The position numbers and the translations under genes are program-made. A DNA stretch of 64,000 nt from positions 43,539 to 107,538 of the forward strand of contig NZ_JAKUJY010000016.1 in assembly GCF_022664535.1 (NCBI RefSeq). Reading direction: 5' to 3'. This stretch comes from Sphingobium trunci (GTDB lineage: Bacteria > Pseudomonadota > Alphaproteobacteria > Sphingomonadales > Sphingomonadaceae). Every line of letters starts with the position of its first letter. The stretch's first letter is position 1. This document shows, piece after piece, positions 55,180 to 63,494 of the stretch. The notes beneath the pieces are model-generated. The model was not told the origin of the DNA, searched no databases, and saw only the letters and a program-made list of their open reading frames with translations.

Positions 55180-56304
55180 ATGACCAGCGAACCCTTCCGC
55201 TCGCAACTGGCGGCGCTTGAAAAGCGCGGCCGCCTGCGCAGCCTGATGCCGCGTGCGGGGCGCGACTTTGCCTCCAACGACTATCTCGGCCTCGCATCCG
55301 ACCCGATCATCGGTCAGGCCGTGGCCGATGCCGTGGCGCGCGGCGTGCCGGTGGGATCGGGCGGATCGCGCCTGCTGCGCGGAAATGCGCCCGAACATGA
55401 AGGGCTGGAGGCGAAGGCCGCCGCCTTCTTCAAGACGCAGGGCGCGCTGTTCCTGGCGAACGGCTTTGCCGCCAATCTCGCGCTGTTTTCCACCCTGTCC
55501 CAGCGGGGCGACCTGATCGTCGCGGACGAACTGATCCATGCCAGTGTCCATGACGGCATCCGCATGTCGAAGGCGGCGACCGTCTTCGCCCGCCATAATG
55601 AGGTTCAGAGCTTTGCCGACCTGATCGCCGCCTGGCGCGCCGAAGGAGGCAAGGGGCGGGTGTGGATCGCGGTCGAGACGCTCTATTCGATGGACGGCGA
55701 CATGGCGCCGCTGGCCGACCTCGCCACGCTGGCGGCGAAGCATGACGCCATGCTGATCCTGGACGAAGCCCATGGCACCGGTGTGTTCGGGCCGTCCGGG
55801 CGGGGCCTGTCGTCCGGCCTTGACGGGCTGCACAATGTCGTGACGCTGCACACCTGCGGCAAGGCGATGGGCGTGGAGGGCGCGCTGATCTGCGGGCCGC
55901 GCATCCTGATCGACTATCTGATCAACCGGGCCCGTGCCTTCATCTTCTCGACCGCGCCTTCGCCGCTGATGGCGGTGGCGGCCTCGGCCGCGCTCGACCG
56001 GATCGAGCAGGCGGGCGACCTGCGCGAGCGATTGAAGACGCTGATGATCGACGCCGCGGAGGTCATCTGTGCGCCGCTCGGCCTGCCCGCGCCCCGCAGC
56101 CAGATCGTGCCCGTGGTGCTGGGCGAGGACCGCCGCGCCATGGCGGCCGCTGCCGCCCTGCAGGAGGCGGGCTTCGACGTGCGCGGCATCCGCCCGCCGA
56201 CGGTGCCGCCGGGCACCAGCCGCCTGCGCATTTCGCTGACGCTCAACGTTGGGCGCGCAGACATTGCCGCGCTGGGCGAGGAACTGCGGCGGATCGTGGC
56301 ATGA
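55180..56304 (+). CDS. bioF: 8-amino-7-oxononanoate synthase
   Basis: Second committed step of biotin assembly, a PLP-dependent alpha-oxoamine synthase. Motifs: FASNDYLGLAS, VGSGGSRLLRGN, VAVETLYSMDGDMAPL, ILDEAHGTGVFGPSGRGLS and the PLP lysine in HTCGKAMGVEGAL. The ATG at 55180 gives 374 residues; an upstream frame is too GC-rich and weak. It overlaps bioD by 4 bp (ATGA). Confidence 0.93.
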   Translation: MTSEPFRSQLAALEKRGRLRSLMPRAGRDFASNDYLGLASDPIIGQAVADAVARGVPVGSGGSRLLRGNAPEHEGLEAKAAAFFKTQGALFLANGFAANLALFSTLSQRGDLIVADELIHASVHDGIRMSKAATVFARHNEVQSFADLIAAWRAEGGKGRVWIAVETLYSMDGDMAPLADLATLAAKHDAMLILDEAHGTGVFGPSGRGLSSGLDGLHNVVTLHTCGKAMGVEGALICGPRILIDYLINRARAFIFSTAPSPLMAVAASAALDRIEQAGDLRERLKTLMIDAAEVICAPLGLPAPRSQIVPVVLGEDRRAMAAAAALQEAGFDVRGIRPPTVPPGTSRLRISLTLNVGRADIAALGEELRRIVA

Positions 56305-56915
56305 GCATCTTCATCGTCACCGGAACCGACACCGATATCGGCAAGACCGTCTTCGCTGCGGGCCTGGCGGGCGCTTTGGGCGCGCATTATTGGAAGCCGG
56401 TCCAGGCGGGCGTCGATCCGGAGGGCGACAAGGAAAGGGTCGCCGCCCTTTCCGGCCTGCCCGCTTCGCATATCCTGCCCGAAGCCTATCGGCTGACCAC
56501 GCCCGCCTCGCCCCATCTGGCGGCCAGGATCGACGGCGTGGAGATCGACCTCGGCCGCCTGGCCCTGCCGCCGGTCGACGGGCCTTTGGTGGTGGAAGGC
56601 GCGGGCGGGCTGATGGTGCCGGTCAGCGAAAGCCTGCTGATGATCGATCTGTTCGCGCATTGGGGCGAAGCGGTGATCCTGTGCGCGCGGACCGGGCTGG
56701 GCACGATCAACCACAGCCTGCTCAGTATCGAAGCCCTGCGGGCGCGGAATATCCCGATCGCGGGCATGGTGTTCATCGGGGAACCGCATCAGGAGAATGA
56801 ACGGATCATCCCGCTTCTGGGAAAGGTGCGGTGCCTCGGCCGCCTGCCGAAGCTCGATCCGCTGGATGCGCAGACGCTGCGCACGGCGTTCGCCGCGGCA
56901 ATCGCCCTGCCTTGA
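56301..56915 (+). CDS. bioD: ATP-dependent dethiobiotin synthetase
   Basis: Closes the ureido ring of dethiobiotin using CO2 and ATP. The P-loop VTGTDTDIGKTVFAAGL at the start and VVEGAGGLMVPV are characteristic; a third segment, ARTGLGTINHSLLSIEALRARNI, matches the family. Length (204) is normal. It is coupled to bioF by a 4-bp overlap. Confidence 0.95.
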   Translation: MSIFIVTGTDTDIGKTVFAAGLAGALGAHYWKPVQAGVDPEGDKERVAALSGLPASHILPEAYRLTTPASPHLAARIDGVEIDLGRLALPPVDGPLVVEGAGGLMVPVSESLLMIDLFAHWGEAVILCARTGLGTINHSLLSIEALRARNIPIAGMVFIGEPHQENERIIPLLGKVRCLGRLPKLDPLDAQTLRTAFAAAIALP

Positions 56916-57061
56916 CGGGCGGAATGATCCGCCGCTTTCAAAAGCCGCCGGCTTCCGGGATTTTTCGACCAACGACATGGACATCGTGGCTTCGGGGCGC
57001 TCAACTCCTTGCCATCATGGGCGCTTGAGCGCGCCCTGACCAAGAAGCAAGGGAAGCTTTG

Positions 57062-59104
57062 ATGAAATATCTCCTCCTCGGCGCAGCGGCCGTTGCGCTG
57101 GCCGCGGGCGCGTCCGTCGCCCAGACAAGCCCAAGCCCAAGCCCGGTCGGGTCCGATCCGGCCGCCAAACCCACTTATGGCAGCTACGGCTTCGACAGCG
57201 CGGGCATGGACAAGTCGGTGAAACCCGGCGACGATTTCTATGACTATGCCAACGGCACATGGGCGAAGAACACGCCGATCCCGGCAGACAAGTCCAATTA
57301 CGGTGCCTTCAACACGCTGGACGACCTGTCGCGCGAGCGGACCAAGGCCATTCTCGACGCCGCGCAGGCCGATCCGAACAGCAAGATCGGCAATGCCTAT
57401 GCCAGCTATCTCGACGCCGTCCTGGTCGAGACAAAGGGCCTGGTCCCGGTCAAGCCCTGGATCGCGAAGATCAAGGGCGTGAAGGACAAGGCGAGCTATG
57501 CGAAGCTTGCCGCCGAAGCCGCGCGCGCAGGCATTGACGGACCTTTCGGCTTTTCCGTCAATCAGGACGACAAGGACCCCGAAACCTACATCCTCGTGCT
57601 GCACCAGGATGGGCTGGGCCTGCCCGATCGCGACTTCTACCTTGAGCCCGATGCGAAGATGGCGGCGATCCGCACCGCCTATGTCGCGCATCTGGAAAAG
57701 ATGCTGACGCTTGCCGGAGAAGCCGATGCCAAGGCCCGCGCCGCCGCGTTGATGGCGTTCGAGACGGAAATCGCCAAAATCCATTGGACCCGGGTCGATA
57801 GCCGCGACGCCGACAAGACCTATAACAGAATGACGCTGGCCGATTTGCAGAAGGCCGCGCCGGGCTTCGACTTTACAGCCTATTTCGCCGCCAACAGGCT
57901 CGCGCCCAAGGATCTCCTGGTGTCGCAGCCCAGTGCCGTCACCGGCGAAGCCGCGCTGATCGCCAAGGCCCCGATCGGCGTGCTCAAGGACGCGCTGCTA
58001 CTGCGCACGTTGCACAGCTATGCCGATCAGCTGCCCGACAGCATCGCCAACGCCAATTTCGCCTTCTACGGCACCACCCTGTCGGGTACCCCGGAACGCG
58101 AGGCGCGCTGGAAACGGGCGGTGGATTTCCTGAAAGGCTCGATGGGTGAGGAAGTCGGCAAGGTCTATGTCGCCCAATATTTCCCGCCGGAAACCAAGGC
58201 GGCGATGGACCAGCTGGTCAAGAATGTGATCGCCGCCATGGGCCGCCGCATCGACGGCCTCACCTGGATGAGCGACGCCGCCAAGGCCCGCGCCCACAAG
58301 AAGCTGGCCGCCTTCACGCCGAAGATCGGCTATCCCGACAAGTGGCGGGATTATACCGGTCTCGACATCAAGCGCGACGACCTGTTCGGCAATGCGCTGC
58401 GCTCCAACCAGTTCGAATTCGACTATCAGATGGGCAAGCTCGGCAAGCCCATCTATCGCTGGGAATGGGGCATGACCCCGATGGAGATCAACGCCTATGC
58501 CAATTTTGGCATGGTGGAGATCGTCTTCCCCGCCGCCATCCTGCAACCGCCCTTCTTCGACCCGCATGCCGATCCGGCGGTCAATTATGGCGGCATCGGC
58601 GCGGTGATCGGCCATGAACTCAGCCATCATTTCGACGATCAGGGCGCGAAATATGACGAGACGGGCAAGCTCAACCAGTGGTGGAGCGACCAGGACGTCG
58701 CCAATTTCAAGGCGCTGACCGACAGGCTGGTCAAGCAATATGATGCCTATGAGCCTTTTCCCGGCGCGCATGTGAAGGGCGCCTTCACCCTGGGCGAGAA
58801 TATCGGCGATCTGGCCGGCGTGGCGGTGGCGCTGGACGCCTATCATGCCTCGCTGGGCGGCAAGCCCGCGCCGGTGATCGACGGCACCACGGGCGATGAG
58901 CGCTTCTTCCTCGGCTGGGCGCAGGTGTGGCGGCGCAATTATCGCGAGCCCAATCTGCGCCAGCGGTTGGTGACCGATCCGCATTCGCCTTCGCAATATC
59001 GTACCGACACGGTGCGCAATTTCGACCAATGGTATTCGGCCTTCAAGCCGGAGCCGGGCGGCAAAATCTATCTCGCGCCGCAGGATCGGGTGAAGATCTG
59101 GTAA
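57062..59104 (+). CDS. M13 family zinc metallopeptidase (neprilysin-like)
   Basis: 680 residues with a signal peptide (KYLLLGAAAVALAAGASVAQ), then PGDDFYDYANGTWAKNTPIPADKSNYGAF, the M13 N-terminal signature. The zinc site is GHELSHHFDDQGAKYD with the third ligand Glu in TLGENIGDLAGVAVALDAY, and the protein ends in the conserved aromatic VKIW. It is a secreted or periplasmic endopeptidase of the bacterial PepO/neprilysin branch. AAGGGAAGC precedes the ATG. A strong terminator follows. Confidence 0.95.
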   Translation: MKYLLLGAAAVALAAGASVAQTSPSPSPVGSDPAAKPTYGSYGFDSAGMDKSVKPGDDFYDYANGTWAKNTPIPADKSNYGAFNTLDDLSRERTKAILDAAQADPNSKIGNAYASYLDAVLVETKGLVPVKPWIAKIKGVKDKASYAKLAAEAARAGIDGPFGFSVNQDDKDPETYILVLHQDGLGLPDRDFYLEPDAKMAAIRTAYVAHLEKMLTLAGEADAKARAAALMAFETEIAKIHWTRVDSRDADKTYNRMTLADLQKAAPGFDFTAYFAANRLAPKDLLVSQPSAVTGEAALIAKAPIGVLKDALLLRTLHSYADQLPDSIANANFAFYGTTLSGTPEREARWKRAVDFLKGSMGEEVGKVYVAQYFPPETKAAMDQLVKNVIAAMGRRIDGLTWMSDAAKARAHKKLAAFTPKIGYPDKWRDYTGLDIKRDDLFGNALRSNQFEFDYQMGKLGKPIYRWEWGMTPMEINAYANFGMVEIVFPAAILQPPFFDPHADPAVNYGGIGAVIGHELSHHFDDQGAKYDETGKLNQWWSDQDVANFKALTDRLVKQYDAYEPFPGAHVKGAFTLGENIGDLAGVAVALDAYHASLGGKPAPVIDGTTGDERFFLGWAQVWRRNYREPNLRQRLVTDPHSPSQYRTDTVRNFDQWYSAFKPEPGGKIYLAPQDRVKIW

Positions 59105-59112
59105 GAATCAGG

Positions 59113-59140
59113 AAGGGGCCGGTACAAGACCGGCCCTTTT
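59113..59140 (+). terminator. Intrinsic terminator of the M13 peptidase
   Basis: aaggggccggt (59113-59123) pairs with 59129-59139, including a G-T pair, around a 5-nt loop; four T at 59137-59140 end the site. It lies 9 bp after the stop. Confidence 0.85.
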
Positions 59141-59315
59141 ATTGTGTCTTCGCAATGATTTCCCCGGACGATGAATCGTGGGCTAGGAGGGATTAACTGC
59201 GATTTATTTGTTGACCGTCTCTTAAATGCAACAGTTTGTCGGATCGGCCTTTTCTCCGGTCAACCTCTTCCACAGCTTTGCGTTCAAACCATGGTCACGT
59301 TCGAGGAGAAGCATT

Positions 59316-59732
59316 TTGACGGGTATGAACTCCATCTTTCTGAAAAGCGGTATGGCATCGATCGCGCTGGCGGTGGCGGGCCCGGCCCTGGCACAGGGCG
59401 CTGCCGCTCCGGCCGCCCCTGCGGCTCCGGCTGCGGGCGCCAGCAATTTCAGCGATGCTGAAATCAAGCAGTTCGCCGCCGCCGCGGTCGAGGTGACGAA
59501 AATCCAGCAGGATACGACGATCGCTGCCGCGGACAAGCAGCCCAAGATGCTGGCGGCGCTCCAGGCGTCGGGCATTCCGCCGGAAAAATTCAACCAGATC
59601 GGCCAGGCGGCCGCCGCTGATCCGGCGCTCCAGCAGAAGATCCAGGCCGCCGCGCCGACTTCCCCGGCCGCGCCTGCGGCACCGGGCGCTGCTCCGGCCG
59701 AACCGGCAACCCCGGCAACGCCTGCCCAATAA
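59316..59732 (+). CDS. DUF4168 family exported protein
   Basis: 138 residues. A signal peptide (NSIFLKSGMASIALAVAGPALAQ), an Ala/Pro-rich linker, and a helical DUF4168 core (NFSDAEIKQFAAAAVEVTKIQ, then LAALQASGIPPEKFNQIGQAAAADPALQQKIQ), ending in another Ala/Pro-rich tail. The start is taken as TTG at 59316 because AGGAGAAG is 6-7 nt upstream, better than the ATG 9 nt further on. The function is unknown; DUF4168 proteins are periplasmic and often stress-related. Confidence 0.75.
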   Translation: MTGMNSIFLKSGMASIALAVAGPALAQGAAAPAAPAAPAAGASNFSDAEIKQFAAAAVEVTKIQQDTTIAAADKQPKMLAALQASGIPPEKFNQIGQAAAADPALQQKIQAAAPTSPAAPAAPGAAPAEPATPATPAQ

Positions 59733-59733
59733 C

Positions 59734-59781
59734 AGCGGCATTGCAGAAGGGCCCGCCGCGCTAAGCGGCATTGCAGAAGGG
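59734..59781. repeat. 18-bp tandem direct repeat before bioA
   Basis: agcggcattgcagaaggg occurs at 59734-59751 and again at 59764-59781, 30 bp apart, immediately after the DUF4168 stop and leading into the bioA hairpin. Confidence 0.75.
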
Positions 59782-59817
59782 GAGGTCATGGGCCTAAGCA
59801 GCCGTCATGACCTCCCC
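59779..59817. promoter_or_regulatory. Stem-loop enclosing the bioA start codon
   Basis: ggggaggtcatg (59779-59790) is perfectly complementary to 59806-59817, which contains the bioA ATG at 59807-59809; the loop is 15 nt. In mRNA this 12-bp GC-rich hairpin would hide the start codon. There is no separate Shine-Dalgarno sequence at normal distance from the ATG. Confidence 0.55.
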
Positions 59818-61096
59818 TGTCTGGCACCCCTTTTTCCAGCACGGCCTGAATGAGCCGATCCCCCATGTCGAACGGGCAGAGGGGGCTTTGCTATATCTGG
59901 CGGACGGCCGCACGCTGATCGACGGCATATCGAGCTGGTGGGTGACGACCCACGGCCATTGCCATCCCCGGATCGCGGCGGCCATCGCGGACCAGGCGGG
60001 CAGGCTCGACCAGCTCATCTTCGCCGGTTACACCCATGGACCGGCGGAGGACGTGGCGCGGGGACTTGTCGATCTCGCGCCCAGGGCGGCGGACCGCGAT
60101 CCGCTGGCGCATGTCTTCTTCTCCGACAGCGGCTCCACGGCGGTCGAGGTCGCGCTCAAGATGGCGCTCGGCTATTGGCATAATCTGGCGCTGGATGGAC
60201 TGGCCGAGGCACGGCATCGCATCCTGGTGCTCCAGCACAGCTATCATGGCGATACCATCGGCACGATGTCGGTGGGCGAACGCGGCGTCTATAATGCCGC
60301 CTGGTCGCCGCTGCTGTTCGATGTGGACACCATTCCCTTCCCCTATGAAGGGCAGGAACAGGCGACGCTCGACGCGCTGCGGGCTGCCTGCGCGCAAAGG
60401 CCCGCCGCCTTCATCGTCGAGCCGCTGATATTGGGGGCAGGCGGGATGCTGATCTATCCCGCGCCGGTTCTGCGCGAGATGGCGGCGATCTGCGCACGGT
60501 ATGACGTGCTGTTCATCGCGGACGAGGTGATGACCGGCTGGGGCCGCACCGGCACGCTCTTCGCCTGCGAGCAGGCGGGCGTCGTGCCCGACATCATGGC
60601 GGTGGCCAAGGGCATTACCGGCGGGGCGATCCCGCTGGCCGCGACGCTGGCGACGCCGCGCATCTTCGACGCGCACAAATCGACCGACCGGGCGCGCCTG
60701 TTCTACCATTCGAGCAGCTACACCGCGAACGCCATCGCCTGCGCCGCCGCCGTCGCCAATCTCGCCATCTGGCGCGAGGAGGATGTGCCGGGCCGCATCG
60801 CGGCCCTGTCGCGGGGCATGGCGGAACGACTCGAGCGACTGGCCCGGCACCCCGCCTTCGCCAACCCGCGCCAATTGGGCGCCATTGCCGCGATCGACCT
60901 GATCGCGCCGGACGCGGGCTATCTTTCCGGCCTCGCCCCGCGCCTGCGCGCCTTTGCGCAGGAAAATGGCGTCTTGCTGCGGCCCCTGGGGAACACCATC
61001 TATCTGATGCCGCCCTATTGCCTGGACGCGGATCAGCTCGATCACGTCTTCGCGGTGCTTCAAAAAGCCGGTGAAACATTCGGGGCAGCAGCCTGA
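59807..61096 (+). CDS. bioA: Adenosylmethionine-8-amino-7-oxononanoate aminotransferase
   Basis: Transfers the amino group from S-adenosylmethionine to 8-amino-7-oxononanoate in biotin synthesis. The substrate-site WWVTTHGHCHP, HVFFSDSGSTAVEVALKMAL, FIADEVMTGWGRTGTLFACE and the PLP lysine in AVAKGITGGAIPLAATL are all present. Length (429) is normal. It is separated from bioFD by two unrelated exported-protein genes and has an unusual start-codon hairpin. Confidence 0.95.
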   Translation: MTSPVWHPFFQHGLNEPIPHVERAEGALLYLADGRTLIDGISSWWVTTHGHCHPRIAAAIADQAGRLDQLIFAGYTHGPAEDVARGLVDLAPRAADRDPLAHVFFSDSGSTAVEVALKMALGYWHNLALDGLAEARHRILVLQHSYHGDTIGTMSVGERGVYNAAWSPLLFDVDTIPFPYEGQEQATLDALRAACAQRPAAFIVEPLILGAGGMLIYPAPVLREMAAICARYDVLFIADEVMTGWGRTGTLFACEQAGVVPDIMAVAKGITGGAIPLAATLATPRIFDAHKSTDRARLFYHSSSYTANAIACAAAVANLAIWREEDVPGRIAALSRGMAERLERLARHPAFANPRQLGAIAAIDLIAPDAGYLSGLAPRLRAFAQENGVLLRPLGNTIYLMPPYCLDADQLDHVFAVLQKAGETFGAAA

Positions 61097-61156
61097 CTTT
61101 CTTTTTCGGCATTTTGGCGCTATGGCGGCGCGATTTTTCGGTTTCCCCAGGATATT

Positions 61157-61375
61157 ATGGCAAAAGAAGAACTACTGGAAATGCGCGGACAGGTTGTGGA
61201 GCTTCTCCCCAACGCCATGTTCCGCGTGCGGCTTGAAAATGATCACGAGATCCTCGGCCACACCGCTGGCAAGATGCGCAAGAACCGCATCCGCGTGCTG
61301 GTGGGCGACGAAGTGCTGGTCGAGCTGACCCCCTACGACCTGACCAAGGGTCGGATCACCTACCGCTTCAAATAA
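61157..61375 (+). CDS. infA: Translation initiation factor IF-1
   Basis: 72-residue OB-fold factor. The sequence [19 protein letters not shown] through [19 protein letters not shown] and [11 protein letters not shown] is nearly invariant in alphaproteobacteria. It is followed by maf 6 bp later. Cotranscription with maf and the RNase E/G-like gene is likely. Confidence 0.98.
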   Translation: MAKEELLEMRGQVVELLPNAMFRVRLENDHEILGHTAGKMRKNRIRVLVGDEVLVELTPYDLTKGRITYRFK

Positions 61376-61381
61376 GCCCAG

Positions 61382-61954
61382 ATGCGGCTGATTCTTGCTT
61401 CGGCTTCCCCCAGACGGCGTGACCTTCTGGGCCAGATCGGCGTGCGTCCCGATGCGGTGGACCCCGCCGATATCGACGAAACCCCGCTCAAGGGCGAACT
61501 TCCCGCCGCCTATGCCGCCCGCGTCGCCGCCGGCAAGGGCGCGCTGGTGGCCGCCCGCCATCCCGGCGCGCTGGTGCTGTCGGGCGATACGGTGGTCGCC
61601 GCGGGCCGCCGCATCCTGCCCAAGGCCGAGAGCGAGGCGGAGGCGCGCGCGTGCCTGAAGCTCCTCTCCGGCCGCCGCCACCGCGTGTTGAGCGCCATCA
61701 CGCTGATCGATGCGGAAGGAAAGCCGCGCCATCGCCTCTCGACCAACATCGTCACCTTCAAGCGGCTGGAGCGGGCCGAGATCGACGCCTATATCGCCAG
61801 CGGAGAATGGCACGGCAAGGCGGGTGGCTACGCGATCCAGGGCCGTGCCGCGGGCCTGATCCGCGCCATCCAGGGCAGCCACAGCGCGATCATGGGCCTG
61901 CCCCTCTACGAAACCCGCGCGCTGCTCAAGGCAGCGGGCTATCCACTGGACTAA
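61382..61954 (+). CDS. maf: Maf-like nucleoside triphosphate pyrophosphatase
   Basis: Hydrolyses non-canonical or pyrimidine NTPs and is implicated in septum control. It begins LILASASPRRRDLLGQIGV and has VLSGDTVVAAGRRILPKAES, HRVLSAITLI and KAGGYAIQGRAAGLIRAIQGSHSAIMGLPL, covering the whole active site. Length (190) is normal. It lies between infA and an RNase E/G-like gene. Confidence 0.95.
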   Translation: MRLILASASPRRRDLLGQIGVRPDAVDPADIDETPLKGELPAAYAARVAAGKGALVAARHPGALVLSGDTVVAAGRRILPKAESEAEARACLKLLSGRRHRVLSAITLIDAEGKPRHRLSTNIVTFKRLERAEIDAYIASGEWHGKAGGYAIQGRAAGLIRAIQGSHSAIMGLPLYETRALLKAAGYPLD

Positions 61955-62018
61955 AGTGATTTCGAGGGGAAATGGCACATTTCCCGGCTCGGCAATCACG
62001 ACCGACAGGAATATCGAG

Positions 62019-63008
62019 ATGGCCGAATGGCTTTATGAAGAAGGAATTGGCGAGGCCCGCGCGGCGCTGATCGAGAAGGGCCGGCTGGTCGAAGCGCAGA
62101 TCGAGCGCGAGAGTGAAGCCGCCCGCGCGGGTGCGATCATGCAGGGCAAGCTCACGCACACCGTCATCCCGAAGCGGCGCGGCATCGCCCGGCTGCTCTC
62201 CGGCGAGGAGGTGCTGGTCGAACCCATCCCGCCGAAAATCGCGGAGGGCGCCACCGTGCTGCTCGAAATATTGCGGGAGGCCATTCCGGAGGAAGGCCGC
62301 GCCAAGCTGGCCAAGGCGCGCATCGCCCAGCCGGGTTCGAAGGCGCATCCGGCCCCCAGCCTGCTCCAGCGCATCCGGGCCACCGGCATCCCGGTCGTGC
62401 CCTGCCCGGCGCATGAGGAAGACCGGCTCGAAGCCCATGGCTGGAGCGAACTCATGGAAGAGGCGATGTCCGGCGACATCGGCACCGAGGAAGCGGCCCT
62501 GCGCATCTTTCCTACTCCGGCGATGATCCTGATCGACGTGGACGGCTCGATGCCGCCGGCCAAGCTCGGCCCCAAGGGCGCGAAACTGGCCGCGCAGGCG
62601 ATCCGCCGCATGGGCCTGACCGGATCGATCGGCATCGACCTGCCGACGATGAACAACAAGGACGAGCGCGCGGTCGCTTCGGCCCAGATCGACAAATATC
62701 TGCCGCTTCCCTTCGAGCGCACGGCGGTCAACGGCTTCGGCTTCATCCAGATCATCCGCCGCCGCGAACGCATGAACCTCATGGAACTGCTCCGTACCGA
62801 CCCGGTCGAGACGGCGGCGCTGGCGCTCCTCCGCCGCGCCGAACGCCACGGCCATGGCGGCCCGGCGACGATCACGGCTGCGCCCGCGATCATCGACCGG
62901 CTGCACAAGGCGCCGGACTGGATCGAACAGCTTGCCCGCCGCCGGGGCGGCGCGATCGGCTTGAAGGCGGACGCGGCGCTTGCCATATCGGCGGGCCATG
63001 TCGCCTAA
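62019..63008 (+). CDS. Short RNase E/G-like protein
   Basis: 329 residues with the RNase E/G fold but much shorter than usual RNase G. An S1-like start (GKLTHTVIPKRRGIARLLSG), a middle helical part and the DNase I-like part with ILIDVDGSMPPAKLGP and GSIGIDLPTMNNKDER, where the two aspartates match the catalytic pair of RNase E. The CPxCxGxG zinc-link that tetramerises RNase E/G is absent. The gene order maf-rng-like-yacG is usual for sphingomonads. The ATG at 62019 is chosen over an upstream one for the GACAGGA site. Confidence 0.8.
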   Translation: MAEWLYEEGIGEARAALIEKGRLVEAQIERESEAARAGAIMQGKLTHTVIPKRRGIARLLSGEEVLVEPIPPKIAEGATVLLEILREAIPEEGRAKLAKARIAQPGSKAHPAPSLLQRIRATGIPVVPCPAHEEDRLEAHGWSELMEEAMSGDIGTEEAALRIFPTPAMILIDVDGSMPPAKLGPKGAKLAAQAIRRMGLTGSIGIDLPTMNNKDERAVASAQIDKYLPLPFERTAVNGFGFIQIIRRRERMNLMELLRTDPVETAALALLRRAERHGHGGPATITAAPAIIDRLHKAPDWIEQLARRRGGAIGLKADAALAISAGHVA

Positions 63009-63195
63009 AGCCTCCTCCTCCTGCCCGATCTGCGGCCAGCCCTCCCACCCCGAAACCCGTCCCTTTTGCGGAAGGGCCTGCCGCGACCGCGACCTTTTGC
63101 AATGGCTGGGCGAGGGCTATCGCGTGCCCGGCCGCCCGGCCGGGGAGGAGATGAAAAAAAGTGACGATTATGGGGTGGACAGCACCCCGGACTGA
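62998..63195 (+). CDS. yacG: DNA gyrase inhibitor YacG (zinc protein)
   Basis: 65 residues with a CPICG ... PFCGRACRDRDLLQWLGEGYRVPG zinc motif (Cys 9, 12, 24 and 28). YacG binds GyrB and blocks gyrase. The start overlaps the RNase E/G-like stop by 11 bp, so translation is coupled. The tail is short and acidic, as expected. Confidence 0.92.
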   Translation: MSPKASSSCPICGQPSHPETRPFCGRACRDRDLLQWLGEGYRVPGRPAGEEMKKSDDYGVDSTPD

Positions 63196-63245
63196 TGCCT
63201 ATAGGCACGCCTCACGACGCGCCGGTGGTCCTCACCCGCAACCGT

Positions 63246-63321
63246 GCCCGGGTAGCTCAGTTGGTAGAGCATGCGACTGAAAATCGCAGTGTCGGCGGTT
63301 CGACTCCGTCCCCGGGCACCA
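63246..63321 (+). tRNA. tRNA-Phe (anticodon GAA)
   Basis: A 76-nt cloverleaf. Acceptor gcccggg (63246-63252) pairs with cccgggc (63311-63317), D arm gctcagttggtagagc, anticodon GAA at 63279-63281 in a tgaaaat loop, T arm ggcggttcgactccgtc and encoded CCA at 63319-63321. Closely matches bacterial tRNA-Phe. It is the integration target of the element that follows. Confidence 0.98.
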
Positions 63322-63445
63322 TTTGTTCTTTTTTCTTCATCCAGCAGCATCCAGAGCCGTCCAGAAAATGGCGGAAAATGTGGGTTTTTCAATAGCCCAT
63401 CGTCCCCGTACGTCCCCGGGGGTACACTGGCAGCCAGCCCTCGGT

Positions 63446-63494
63446 GATGGTATTTTGATGGTATCCGGTAAAATACCATCACGGAGATACCATC
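63446..63494. promoter_or_regulatory. Paired repeat array immediately before the integrase start
   Basis: Four copies of one 8-mer: GATGGTAT at 63446 and 63457 (11-bp step) and its complement ATACCATC at 63473 and 63487 (14-bp step). The outer 11-bp arms gatggtatttt/aaaataccatc (63446-63456, 63470-63480) are perfectly inverted. The last copy ends at the base before the integrase ATG, so a protein bound here would block translation or transcription of the integrase, or form part of its recombination site. Confidence 0.65.

Noticed and set aside
55153..55180. BioR or BirA operator at the bioF start
   Set aside because: A ctatag core flanked by gcgcgc looks palindromic but is offset by one base and does not match either operator.
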